Shown piece after piece: positions 33,965-42,998 of a stretch of DNA of 64,000 nt. Both the position numbers and the translations under genes were made by a program. Source of the stretch: QWHO01 sp039809865. Its GTDB lineage: Bacteria > Vulcanimicrobiota > Xenobia > Xenobiales > QWHO01. A model generated the notes under the pieces. The model was not told the DNA's origin and did no database searches. It worked only from the letters and a program-made list of their open reading frames with translations. The stretch is taken from assembly GCA_039809865.1 (NCBI GenBank), contig JBDHVW010000035.1:9617-73616 (forward strand), written 5' to 3'. Positions within the stretch are counted from its first letter, which is position 1. Each line of letters opens with the position of its first letter.

Positions 33965-36299
33965 CCGCTCGGCGCGCCTGAGCGCGTTCTATCTCAATTT
34001 TCTGCTGGTCGGGGTAGTGCTGGCCCTGGCCTGGGTGTTGCTCTTCCCGGCTCTGCCCGCGGTGGACATGCTGCTCTGGAGCCCCTCTCTGGAGCCGCCC
34101 CAGGACCTGAACCCGCTCCAGGTCGTGCTGGACATTCTGCACCAGACCGACTCCGGCGGTCAGCAGGCCTCCGGCGGGGGACTTCTGCGGGGGGTCATCC
34201 TCTCGGCCGCGGGCCTCTGGATGATGCGCCTGCGCCGCCTTTCCCCCGGCCTCACGCGCCTGATCGCGACCGGCTCGGCCTTCCTCGCCGTCGCCCTGAT
34301 CTCGGCTCTGACGAGCCTGCATGTGCACGACGCGCTGCTGAGCTGGCTCGACTACTTCACGGCCGCACTCGCCTTCCTCGTGGCCGCCGATGTCACATGC
34401 GAGTTGCGCGCCCGGGGCTGGCAGGTCTCCACCATCGCAGCCTGGTTCGTGCTCATCACCGCCATCCTGGTGATGCCGGCCGCCATCATCCGCTTCCAGG
34501 CCGATCAGGGTAAGGATTACGGTGCCATGGTGGGCTCGTTCTTCCAGCCCAACATGTTCTCGAGCTATCTCGAGTTCGGGCTGGGGGCGGGGCTGGCGCT
34601 CTATTTCGGCACCCGGCGCGGTTGGGTCGCCGGTTTGCTGGCGGCCGTCCTGTGCATCGGGGTGTATCGCTCCTACTCCCAGGGGGCGCTGGTGGTGGCC
34701 TGGGCCATTCTGCACCTGGTGCTGGCGCTGCTGCGCTCGAAAAAGGCTTTCTTCCTGACGATCCCCGCCCTGATCGTGCTGGCCGCCACGACCCTGGCGG
34801 GCTTTCGGGTTTCCCCCCTGCTGCTGGTGGTGGCCGGACTGGGCGAGGTCGCCTTACTGGCCTGGCTGCTGACCCGCAGGCGCGGGTTACAACTGGTTGT
34901 GCTGCTCGCCCTGGCGGCCCTGTTGACGAGTCAGGTCACTCCGGAGGTGGCCAAGGTGGACGCCACGCAGCAGGCGCTGACGGTGGCCAAAGGGACGGAC
35001 GTGAACGTGGCGGCGCGCTTCCTGTTCTACCGGGGAGCGGTCGAGATCTTCCTGGCCCATCCCTGGCTGGGCGTGGGTCCGCAGGGTTTCCAGCGTTACT
35101 ACCCGGCGGTGCAGGCGGATGTCCGTTTCTTCTCCAAGTTCACGCATTGCATCTGGCTGACGGTCCTCTCCGAGACGGGCCTCCTGGGTTTGATCCCCTT
35201 CGTGGCGGGCGCCGTGCTGGCGTTCTGGACGGCACTTCGCCGCCTGGACCCGCCCCGTATCGGCCTGCTGGTGGGCTGTCTGGGTTTCGTGGCCCACTCC
35301 ACGCTGGATGTCCAGTGGGAGTTCATGGCTCTGCCGCTCACGCTGGCGATCCTCATGGGTGTGCTGGTGGGCGAGACGGTGGACGAGGCGCCCGATGTCG
35401 AGGACGAGGCTCCCCGTTCCGAGTGGAGCATCCGTCCCGGTTTGTTCGTGAATTTCCTGGGCGCGGTGGCTTTGTTCGGGCTGGTGGCGCTGAACCTCTT
35501 CACGACGGCCTCCGAGCGTCTTCTGGCGGCGGGTCAGGCGCAGGCCACGGCGCGTCATCCCGAGATCGCGGAGCAGATCTACCGCAAGGCGCTGTCGTTC
35601 GACCCCTACTCGGGCGAGAACCACCGCTTCCTCTCGCTGTTGCTGTTGGCGCGCATGAAGACTCCGGAGCAGCGTCTGGAGGTGCGTCGCCTGGCGTTGC
35701 GGGCGGCGTCGCTCGATCGCGACCGCCCGGTGACTCTGAGCGCGCTGGGTCAGGTGTTGTCCGAGCTGGGCGACAAGGAGGGTGCGCGGGCGGCTTACAC
35801 GCGGGCCCTGCAGCTCGACCCGGTGAATTACCCGGCGTTCTACATGGAGCTGGCCAATCTGGAGGCGGACACGGGTCATCCCGAGCGGGCGGGGGAGGTG
35901 CTGGCGGAGGCTCGCAAGCGTTTCCCGTTGGAGGCGTTGGGTCCGTCGAGCGGCATGTTGGGATTCCGCTCGGAGGCTTTGAAGGCCCCGCTGGCGATGA
36001 TTTACGCGGCTTCGGGCGCGCGGGAGAATCCTACCAAGAATCCGGCGGTGGCCGAGGGCTATTTCAAGATTGCGTTGGAGTTGCAGCCGGACAATCCGGA
36101 CGCGTTGTTCGGATTGGGGGTGGCCCAGTATGCCCAGGGCCGCTTGCCGGAGGCGATCGCTACCCTGGAGAAGGTGGACAAGCTCATCCCCAACTTCGCG
36201 CCCTGCCTGGGTTTCTTGGAGCAGGCGTACCTGCATAACGGGGATGCGGCCAAAGCGGCCGAGGTGAAGGAGCGCCTGGCCAAGCTGGCGCCGAAGTGA
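33948..36299 (+). CDS. O-antigen ligase-like membrane protein fused to TPRs
   Basis: A 783-residue protein. About twelve membrane helices occupy residues 12-510, with the Wzy/O-antigen ligase (PF04932-type) core visible in GSFFQPNMFSSYLEFGLGAGLAL, VYRSYSQGALVVAWA and the periplasmic loop RFLFYRGAVEIFLAHPWLGVGPQGF...HCIWLTVLSETGLLG. The remaining 270 residues are TPRs. It may ligate or polymerise glycans in the periplasm. GTG 33948 overlaps the previous gene by 17 bp and the cytochrome gene overlaps its end by 4 bp. Confidence 0.82.
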   Translation: MPPTTDRSARLSAFYLNFLLVGVVLALAWVLLFPALPAVDMLLWSPSLEPPQDLNPLQVVLDILHQTDSGGQQASGGGLLRGVILSAAGLWMMRLRRLSPGLTRLIATGSAFLAVALISALTSLHVHDALLSWLDYFTAALAFLVAADVTCELRARGWQVSTIAAWFVLITAILVMPAAIIRFQADQGKDYGAMVGSFFQPNMFSSYLEFGLGAGLALYFGTRRGWVAGLLAAVLCIGVYRSYSQGALVVAWAILHLVLALLRSKKAFFLTIPALIVLAATTLAGFRVSPLLLVVAGLGEVALLAWLLTRRRGLQLVVLLALAALLTSQVTPEVAKVDATQQALTVAKGTDVNVAARFLFYRGAVEIFLAHPWLGVGPQGFQRYYPAVQADVRFFSKFTHCIWLTVLSETGLLGLIPFVAGAVLAFWTALRRLDPPRIGLLVGCLGFVAHSTLDVQWEFMALPLTLAILMGVLVGETVDEAPDVEDEAPRSEWSIRPGLFVNFLGAVALFGLVALNLFTTASERLLAAGQAQATARHPEIAEQIYRKALSFDPYSGENHRFLSLLLLARMKTPEQRLEVRRLALRAASLDRDRPVTLSALGQVLSELGDKEGARAAYTRALQLDPVNYPAFYMELANLEADTGHPERAGEVLAEARKRFPLEALGPSSGMLGFRSEALKAPLAMIYAASGARENPTKNPAVAEGYFKIALELQPDNPDALFGLGVAQYAQGRLPEAIATLEKVDKLIPNFAPCLGFLEQAYLHNGDAAKAAEVKERLAKLAPK

Positions 36300-38290
36300 G
36301 CCGCCTCGCTCTCCTGACCCTGCTCCTCTGCCTGACAGCCTGCACGCCGAAAACGCCCACGCCCACGCCCGCACCTCCGACCTACGTCGGCAGCGCCCGC
36401 TGCGCCGAGTGTCACGCCGCCGAAGCCGACCACTGGTCCCACTCCCAGCACGCGGTGGCCATTCAGAAGCCCACTGACGAAACCGTCCTGGGCGATTTCA
36501 CCCAGGGCGACACGTTCTTCCGCAAAGGGACCGAATTCTGGGTCCGCGACAAGGACCTGGGCGAGTTCAAGGTGGCCTACGTGTTCGGGGTGGACCCGCT
36601 CCAGCAACTGCTGCTCGAAATGCCGGACGGCCGCCTGCAGTCCTTCACGACCGCCTGGGACGTCCAGCGGAAGCGCTGGTTCTCGCTTTACCCCGGTCAG
36701 AAGCTGAAGCCGTCGGATTCGCTCCACTGGAGCCATCCCGCCCAGAACTGGAACCACGAGTGCGCCGACTGCCACTCGACGGACCTGCGCAAGAGCTACG
36801 ATCCGAAGACGCGCACCTATCACACGACGTTCGCCGAGCTTCCGGTGGCCTGCGAGGCCTGCCACGGTCCGGGCTCCAACCACCCTCCCCAGCCCCTTCC
36901 CCTGAAACCTGCCACGCGCTTCACCGAGCGCGACCCCGCCACGGGCAGCCCGAAGCCGATCGACCCGGCCTATGCGCGCGCCGAGATCGAGACTTGCGCT
37001 CGTTGCCACGCGTTGCGCCATCAGTTTGCCGACGGCTGGACGCCCGACCGCCCGCTGCTCGACGCCTACATCCCCACGGGGCTGGATGAGGCCGGCTACT
37101 ATCCTGACGGTCAGCAAAAGGGGGAGGTCTATACTTACGGCTCGTTCCTCCAGAGCAAGATGTATCGGGCCGGGGTGGCGTGCTCCGACTGCCACGACCC
37201 TCACACGCTGCGCCTGCGCGCCGAGGGCAACGCCCTGTGTCTGCGCTGCCACGACCAGGCTCGCTTCGAGGCGCCCGCGCACCTGCACCACGCTTCCGGC
37301 ATCCAGTGCGTCGACTGCCACGCCCCCGCTTCCAACTCGATGGTCATCGACCCCCGCCGCGACCACAGTTTCCGCGTCCCCCGCCCTGACCTCTCGGTGC
37401 GCCACGGCACTCCCAACGCCTGCACCATGTGCCACACCGACCGCGATGCGAAGTGGGCCGCCCACCACGTCGACCGGTGGTTTCCCCATCCGCGCCCGCC
37501 CCATTTCGTCGAAGCTCTGGCCCGGAACGACGCCAGCCAGCTGGCCACCCTGGCGCTGGACCCCGACCAGCCGCTTCCCGCGCGGGTGACGGCCTTGTCA
37601 CGTCTGGGCCCCTCCCGGGCGCTCGAGGCCGCGCTGGAGGACCCTGAGCCCTGGATCCGCCAGGCGGCCGCCCACCGCCTGGGCGAGCTCGGCCTGGACG
37701 CCACCAGGCTGCTCCACGACCCGGTGCGGGCCGTGCGCATGGAGGCGGCCCTGACGCGACCGGAAGAGCGGAACCTGGCCGAGTATCTGGCCGCCCAGTT
37801 GCGCAACGCCGACCGTCCCGAGGCCCAGCTCAACCGGGGCAACTTGCTGCGCGTGCAGGGGAAGCCCGCCGAGGCCGAGCAGGCCTACCGAGAGGCCCTG
37901 CGCCTCGAGCCGGCGTTCGGCCCGGCCTACGTCAATCTGGCCGACCTGAAGGGCGATGCCGAGGGGGCGTCCATCCTCGCGGAGGGGCTCGCCCACGCCC
38001 CGGACGACGCGGCCCTGGCTCACGCTCTGGGCCTGCTCGAAGTGCGCTCCAGGCAGCTCCAGAAGGCGCTCCCCCACCTGCGCCGGGCCCGCGAGCTGGC
38101 CCCCCGCGAGGCCCGATACGGCCTGGTCTACGCGCTGGCCCTGGACGAGCTGCATCGCCGCTCTGAGGCCATCGAGGTGCTCGAGGCCAACCTGAAGGCC
38201 CATCCTGATGACCAGGACACCTTGCGAGCGCTGGTCAGCCTCTTGCCGGCCGACCAGGCGGCCCGCTATCGCAAGCGCCTGGCGCGGTAG
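36296..38290 (+). CDS. Eight-haem cytochrome c lipoprotein with TPR tail
   Basis: A 664-residue lipoprotein (lipobox LTAC, Cys16). Eight CxxCH haem sites are visible in the first 400 residues: CAECH, CADCH, CEACH, CARCH, CSDCH, CLRCH, CVDCH and CTMCH. The segment resembles cytochrome c554/multihaem families. A HEAT-like piece (LARNDASQLATLALDP...) and about four TPRs (from AQLNRGNLLRVQGKPAEAEQAYREAL) follow. It probably works in periplasmic electron transfer; no catalytic partner gene is nearby. GTG 36296 overlaps the upstream stop (GTGA). Confidence 0.88.
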   Translation: MSRLALLTLLLCLTACTPKTPTPTPAPPTYVGSARCAECHAAEADHWSHSQHAVAIQKPTDETVLGDFTQGDTFFRKGTEFWVRDKDLGEFKVAYVFGVDPLQQLLLEMPDGRLQSFTTAWDVQRKRWFSLYPGQKLKPSDSLHWSHPAQNWNHECADCHSTDLRKSYDPKTRTYHTTFAELPVACEACHGPGSNHPPQPLPLKPATRFTERDPATGSPKPIDPAYARAEIETCARCHALRHQFADGWTPDRPLLDAYIPTGLDEAGYYPDGQQKGEVYTYGSFLQSKMYRAGVACSDCHDPHTLRLRAEGNALCLRCHDQARFEAPAHLHHASGIQCVDCHAPASNSMVIDPRRDHSFRVPRPDLSVRHGTPNACTMCHTDRDAKWAAHHVDRWFPHPRPPHFVEALARNDASQLATLALDPDQPLPARVTALSRLGPSRALEAALEDPEPWIRQAAAHRLGELGLDATRLLHDPVRAVRMEAALTRPEERNLAEYLAAQLRNADRPEAQLNRGNLLRVQGKPAEAEQAYREALRLEPAFGPAYVNLADLKGDAEGASILAEGLAHAPDDAALAHALGLLEVRSRQLQKALPHLRRARELAPREARYGLVYALALDELHRRSEAIEVLEANLKAHPDDQDTLRALVSLLPADQAARYRKRLAR

Positions 38291-38308
38291 ACCCGGCACT
38301 CGTCCCCT

Positions 38309-40504
38309 CTAGAGCTCGTCCATGGACAGCGCCTGCGAGTGCACTTCGGGCGGCCCGTAGATCGTGCCGTCGAAGGCTTTCGTCCCCGTGGGGGAGGAGC
38401 CGACCGTCACCGGCTCGTCGCTGGGAGCGGTCGCCCGGAAGGTCTGGCTTCCCGGGTATCCGCCCGGGTAGCGCCGTTTGTGCAATTTCCCGTCGACGTA
38501 TATCGAGACGATGCGGTTCGCAGCCCAGCCTTGCCCGTAAATCGTAAACGTGATCCGATGTCTCTCGTTGGCGGTCAGCGCCTGGCTGGTCATGATGCAG
38601 GCGCGTTCCTGCAGGCTGCCCGGCTTGTCGTCGTACAGGGTCAGGCGAACGTGGTCGCCGATCCAGGCGAGCTCCCAGCAGCCGGCTCGGCTGGCCAGGA
38701 CTCTGTTTTGCGTAAGGTTGTTGGCGCTCGCATCGATTGTGAAGGTCCATTCCCCTTCCACGAAATCGAGGCGGGTATCGAAGGGAATCTGGACGACGCT
38801 CGGCTTGGAGACCAGGGTGTAGTCGAGCCTGGCGACGGTGGCGTGCCAGGCTTTCCATTTCGCCTGCAGGTTGCTCACCAGTGCCGGGTTGGTGGCCGAG
38901 AGGTCGGTGAATTCCCCGGTGGGGCTACTCACGTCATACAGGCCCATTTTCTGGTCGGCCCCATAGACCAGTTTGTACTTGCCGGAGCGGACCGCCCAGA
39001 TGTCGCGGCGGTCGTATTCAGCCGTGTTTGCGAGCCTGAGCTGCTGGCCGCGGAAGCACCAGAAGAGGTCTCTTGGATTGGCCAGGGTTTGTCCGGTCGT
39101 CAGGGTGTTGCAGAGGTCCTGTCCCTGGATGCCCGGGGGAGGGGTGGTGCCGATGAAGCTCGCGAGGGTTGGCAGGAGGTCGAGGTTGGAGCACAGAGAG
39201 TCATTGATGGCCAGTCGTGGCACCGTTCCGGGACAGCGTGCGAGCATCGGCACGCGGATGCCTCCGTCGTAGGTATCGCCCTTGAAGCCCCGGATGGCGC
39301 CCCCTCGAAAGCTGGAGTCGCGTCCGACGGGGATGCCGCCGTTATCGCTGACCACCAGGAAAAGCGTATCCTGGCTCAGCCCCAGCGAGTCCACCAGGTC
39401 CACGATCCGTCCGATTTCTCGGTCGACGTCGTAGAGCATCGCGCTGGTCATGCCCTGGGGGGTCGTGAGGTCGAAATTGAGGCCGGTGTTGTCGAATGCG
39501 GGAGGAACGTGCAGTCCGTCGTGGATGGCCGTGTAGGCCACGTACACGAAGAACGGGTTGCTCTTGTTCTTGTCGATGTAGTCCAGGGCCCGGTTGGTGA
39601 GCTCGAGGGTGGCGTAGTGGTCGTCGGCGCCGGGTTGACCCCGCAGGGGCATCTGGATGCGCTCGCCTCCGACGGCCAGTTGGTAGCCCCAGTAGAACCC
39701 GTTGACGACGTTCATCTCGATTTTGGTCTTGAAGCCTTTGTTGGGGCAGCGAAACTCGGGCCGGGCCTCGCCCACGTGCCACTTTCCGATCATGGCGGTG
39801 CCATAGCCCAGGTCTTTGAAGATCTGCCCCAATCCGGGCATCACCGCGGGGATACCGCGGGCCGACTTCAGCTTTCGGCCGTCGGTGGTGACGTAGGGCT
39901 CGAGCTGGTGGACGCCGAGCGCCGTGGGGGAGTGAGAGCTGAGTAGCCCGATGCGGCTCGGGGTGCAGATGGGGGAGCCGTAGAAGGAGCGGAATCGCAT
40001 GCCCTGTGCCGCCAACTGGTCCAGGCGTGGCGTTTTGTTGGTGGGCGAGCCGTAGCAGCCCAGGTCGTAGAAGTCCAGGTCATCGAGCACGATCAGGACG
40101 ACATTGGGCCTGGCCCGTCGCGCCTGAAACGCAGGGGCGTCGGGGATTGGGGTGGCCGGGGGCGGAGGGGGTGGAGTGCCGGCTGGGATTTCGAGCCGGT
40201 TTTCTCGTGCCGGGTCGAGCTCGGTTTGCGCGATCGCCGCGACGGCGCCGGAGGGAGCCTTGAGTCGAACGGAGACCTGCCGGATCCCGGCCGGGACGGG
40301 CAGGCTCACGTCGCCGGCCTCGGGGACGGCGATTTCGAGGGCCGTTTGCCCGGCCCACTGCACCTCGAGGCTCCCGCCGCGGAGTCGGGGCTCGCTCAGT
40401 CGCAATTCTAGTTGCGAAGAATTCAATGCCGGCGACACAGACGGATCGGGGCCGCCGCATCCGTAGATCAAAAGCATTATTATGATTGAAAAGCGTCGAG
40501 CCAT
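38309..40504 (-). CDS. Lipoprotein sulfatase with C-terminal LamG-like domain
   Basis: A 731-residue secreted sulfatase that would remove sulfate esters from polysaccharide. Lipobox IYGC (Cys16), a beta-rich region (30-110), then the alkaline phosphatase-fold sulfatase domain from RPNVVLIVLDDLDFYDLGCY, which carries the metal-binding Asp pair. The formylglycine site is CTPSR with Cys180, the Cys-type matured by FGE or an anaerobic maturase; neither is in the window. The last 180 residues (EGEWTFTIDASANN...SIYVDGKL) look like a concanavalin/LamG domain. A TACAAT hexamer ends 6 bp before the ATG and there is no ribosome site, so the mRNA is probably leaderless. Confidence 0.9.
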   Translation of the reverse strand: MARRFSIIIMLLIYGCGGPDPSVSPALNSSQLELRLSEPRLRGGSLEVQWAGQTALEIAVPEAGDVSLPVPAGIRQVSVRLKAPSGAVAAIAQTELDPARENRLEIPAGTPPPPPPATPIPDAPAFQARRARPNVVLIVLDDLDFYDLGCYGSPTNKTPRLDQLAAQGMRFRSFYGSPICTPSRIGLLSSHSPTALGVHQLEPYVTTDGRKLKSARGIPAVMPGLGQIFKDLGYGTAMIGKWHVGEARPEFRCPNKGFKTKIEMNVVNGFYWGYQLAVGGERIQMPLRGQPGADDHYATLELTNRALDYIDKNKSNPFFVYVAYTAIHDGLHVPPAFDNTGLNFDLTTPQGMTSAMLYDVDREIGRIVDLVDSLGLSQDTLFLVVSDNGGIPVGRDSSFRGGAIRGFKGDTYDGGIRVPMLARCPGTVPRLAINDSLCSNLDLLPTLASFIGTTPPPGIQGQDLCNTLTTGQTLANPRDLFWCFRGQQLRLANTAEYDRRDIWAVRSGKYKLVYGADQKMGLYDVSSPTGEFTDLSATNPALVSNLQAKWKAWHATVARLDYTLVSKPSVVQIPFDTRLDFVEGEWTFTIDASANNLTQNRVLASRAGCWELAWIGDHVRLTLYDDKPGSLQERACIMTSQALTANERHRITFTIYGQGWAANRIVSIYVDGKLHKRRYPGGYPGSQTFRATAPSDEPVTVGSSPTGTKAFDGTIYGPPEVHSQALSMDEL

Positions 40505-40620
40505 AGTCGCATTGTATCATGGCGATGGGCGGGCAAAGTCGGCTTCTCGCTTACCGGTGAGGATGGAACCTTCCGAGGGGCTCCTCCGGTCTTGCCTGCG
40601 AGCGGAGAAATGAGGACCTT
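40505..40620. promoter_or_regulatory. Divergent sulfatase / GH81 promoter region
   Basis: The 116 bp between the two genes must hold both promoters. On the minus strand TACAAT (40516-40511) lies 6 bp from the sulfatase ATG. The + strand promoter of the glucanase was not identified. Confidence 0.45.
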
Positions 40621-42828
40621 TTGAAGAGACTGCTGGCCCTCGCGGGGCTTCTGTTCTTGGTCGCATGCGGTGGACCCGAGCTGGCCGGAGCGCCCGACAC
40701 CACCGTCCCCCAGGAACCCCCCACCACCCAGGCGCGATTCTCGGACGCCCCCGCCAACACCACCGGGCCGAGTGACTCCAACGGCAACCCCGTCAGCCCC
40801 CGCGTCACGCCCTCCTTCAGCGGGCCCATCCCTACCAACGACTGGTGGACCTCCCTGCTGTGGCCCTACTACGGCAACTTTGGAGAAGCCCTCTACGCCC
40901 ACCCGCTGGCCTTCAAAGCCTTCCCCGATGGGCTTGCCCTCAGCTATCCCGACCAGCCTCAGGTGACCTCGGATGGGGTCAACTACTTCTACCCCTTTCG
41001 GGAAGAGCTCCGCGTCGGAACTACCGGACTCGCCGCCGGCGAGGTCAAGGTTGCCGCCGCCTCCGACTGGACCGTCACGGCCGACTGGGGACCCTCGCTG
41101 CAAGCCACCATCGGCCACGGACTTCCTTTCGCCTATTTCAAGCCCACCGGCGTCGTCCAGGTACGCACCACCGGCACCACCCAGGTCTTCTCGGACCAGA
41201 ACGGCACCCTTGGCCTGACGGTCAACGGCCACGCCTACGCCCTCTTCGCTCCCAGCGGCAGCACCTGGACCCGCGGCAACAACGTCTACACCTGCGACCT
41301 GGCCGGCAGGCAATACCTCTCCGTGGCGCTCCTGCCCGACACCGGCGCCCTGGCGCGCTTCCGGCAGAGCGCTTTCACCTTCGTCACCGGCAGCCGCGTG
41401 GCGTGGACCGTAAAAGACAGCAAGGTGCGCACCACCTATACCCTGGAGACCTCGGTCCGGGAAGGAGCCGGGGGAGCCCCCCTGATGGCCCTTTACCGGC
41501 ACCAGTGGCTGCACTGCGTGGGGCCGTTCACCGGGGATACCTACCGGTCTCCGCGGGGTGAGATGAAGGTGGTCAACGCCACCGCGTTCGCGACCAGCCT
41601 GCGCTACACCGGGGTGCTGCCCAACCTGCCTCTGACGGGCAGTGTCGACGTGGCCAGACTGCGTCCGCTGGTGGACCAGGTCGCTCAGGAAGGCCCCCCG
41701 CAGAACAAGGACGTCTACTTTGCGGGGAAAGACCTGACCCGCCTGGCGGCGCTCGTGCCCATCGCCGACCAGGTGGGGCGCACCGCCGCGCGGGACCTGT
41801 TCTTGCAGCGCATTCGCGCCCGGCTCGACGACTTCTTCGATGGCCAGCTTCCCAACGCGTTCTTCTATGACCCCCGTTGGACCACGCTACTGGCCCAGCC
41901 TCCCGGATTCGGGTCGGACACCCAGCTCAACGACCACCATTTCCACTTCGGCTACTACGTCCTGGCCGCCGCCACCCTGGCGCGCTACGACAAAGCCTGG
42001 GGCACGCGCAACCGCGAGAACGTCGAGGAGTTGATCAGCGACGCTGGCAACGGCGACCGTTTGAATCTGCGCTATCCTTTCCTGCGCAACTTCGACCCTT
42101 ATGCGGGGCACAGCTGGGCCTCCGGGGGACAGATCTTCGCGGCCGGCAACAACCAGGAGTCCTCCTCCGAAGCCATGCAGTTCGCCACCTCGCTCATCCT
42201 CTGGGGCAGCGAGATGAATCGGCCGGCTGTGCGCGACCTGGGGATCTACCTGTACTCGACCGAGGCCGATGCCATCGGGCAATACTGGTTCGATGTCGAC
42301 AAGGCCGTTTTCCCCACCGGATTTCCGCATCCCGTGCTGGGCATGGTGTGGGGCTCGGGAGGCGCCTATGCCACCTGGTGGACGGCCAACGTCGAGGAGA
42401 TTCACGGGATCAACTTCTTGCCCCTCAACGGGGGCTCTCTCTATCTGGGGCGGCGGTCGCTGCAGGCCAACTACAACCATATGGTCTCGCGCAATGGCGG
42501 GCCGCCCACCGTGTGGCAGGACATCCTCTGGTCGGCTCTGGTCTTCTCCAATGGGAACGCCGCGTTGAGCCGCTGGTTGGCGGCGCCGCCTTCCCCTGAG
42601 GGCGGAGAGACGCAGGCCCACACCTATCACTGGTTGGCGAACCTGGCGCCGCTGGGGATGCAGGACCAGTCGGTGGGGGCGGACATCCCCTGCTTTGCGG
42701 TGTTCAATAAAGACGGTGTGAAGTCTTATCTGGCCTACAATCCGGGGGCGCAGACGTTGACGGTGAATTTCACCGATGGCGTCAGCTTGCAGGTGGCCCC
42801 GGGGGCGGTGCGGTTCAAGCGGCTTTGA
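40621..42828 (+). CDS. GH81 endo-beta-1,3-glucanase lipoprotein
   Basis: A 735-residue secreted glycoside hydrolase of family 81, which cuts beta-1,3-glucans such as laminarin, callose or curdlan. Family hallmarks are PIPTNDWWTSLLWPYYG at the start of the catalytic module, LNDHHFHFGYYVLAAATLAR with the catalytic Asp, DPYAGHSWASGGQIFAAG and NNQESSSEAMQFA with the conserved glutamates. The N-terminus is a lipoprotein signal (FLVAC, Cys16). The start codon is TTG at 40621, preceded by GAGGACC. It diverges from the sulfatase gene; both products would sit on the outside of the cell. Confidence 0.92.
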   Translation: MKRLLALAGLLFLVACGGPELAGAPDTTVPQEPPTTQARFSDAPANTTGPSDSNGNPVSPRVTPSFSGPIPTNDWWTSLLWPYYGNFGEALYAHPLAFKAFPDGLALSYPDQPQVTSDGVNYFYPFREELRVGTTGLAAGEVKVAAASDWTVTADWGPSLQATIGHGLPFAYFKPTGVVQVRTTGTTQVFSDQNGTLGLTVNGHAYALFAPSGSTWTRGNNVYTCDLAGRQYLSVALLPDTGALARFRQSAFTFVTGSRVAWTVKDSKVRTTYTLETSVREGAGGAPLMALYRHQWLHCVGPFTGDTYRSPRGEMKVVNATAFATSLRYTGVLPNLPLTGSVDVARLRPLVDQVAQEGPPQNKDVYFAGKDLTRLAALVPIADQVGRTAARDLFLQRIRARLDDFFDGQLPNAFFYDPRWTTLLAQPPGFGSDTQLNDHHFHFGYYVLAAATLARYDKAWGTRNRENVEELISDAGNGDRLNLRYPFLRNFDPYAGHSWASGGQIFAAGNNQESSSEAMQFATSLILWGSEMNRPAVRDLGIYLYSTEADAIGQYWFDVDKAVFPTGFPHPVLGMVWGSGGAYATWWTANVEEIHGINFLPLNGGSLYLGRRSLQANYNHMVSRNGGPPTVWQDILWSALVFSNGNAALSRWLAAPPSPEGGETQAHTYHWLANLAPLGMQDQSVGADIPCFAVFNKDGVKSYLAYNPGAQTLTVNFTDGVSLQVAPGAVRFKRL

Positions 42829-42924
42829 TTGTCCGCTCTCGACTCGTGAGAGGCCTTCGAATCCGGCGACTCGCTTTGCAGTCCGGTCAATTCTGCGGAT
42901 GCCCTGGCGCTGGTCGCCATCATT

Positions 42925-42950
42925 CCGGTCGCCAGCCTGCTGGCGACCGG
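42925..42950. other. Perfect 12 bp stem hairpin after the glucanase gene
   Basis: CCGGTCGCCAGC-CT-GCTGGCGACCGG, about 100 bp after the GH81 stop. A weak T-rich stretch (CTTTCTTTC) follows at a distance, so it may be a terminator of an unusual kind or a binding site. Confidence 0.5.
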
Positions 42951-42998
42951 GGGGGGTTGATCATCTTTCTTTCAGTGTCGGTGCGATAGGCTGGATCG

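Noticed and set aside
38339..39946. A long plus-strand frame opposite the sulfatase gene
   Set aside because: The minus strand has a full sulfatase with its active-site motif; the plus frame has no motif or start signal.
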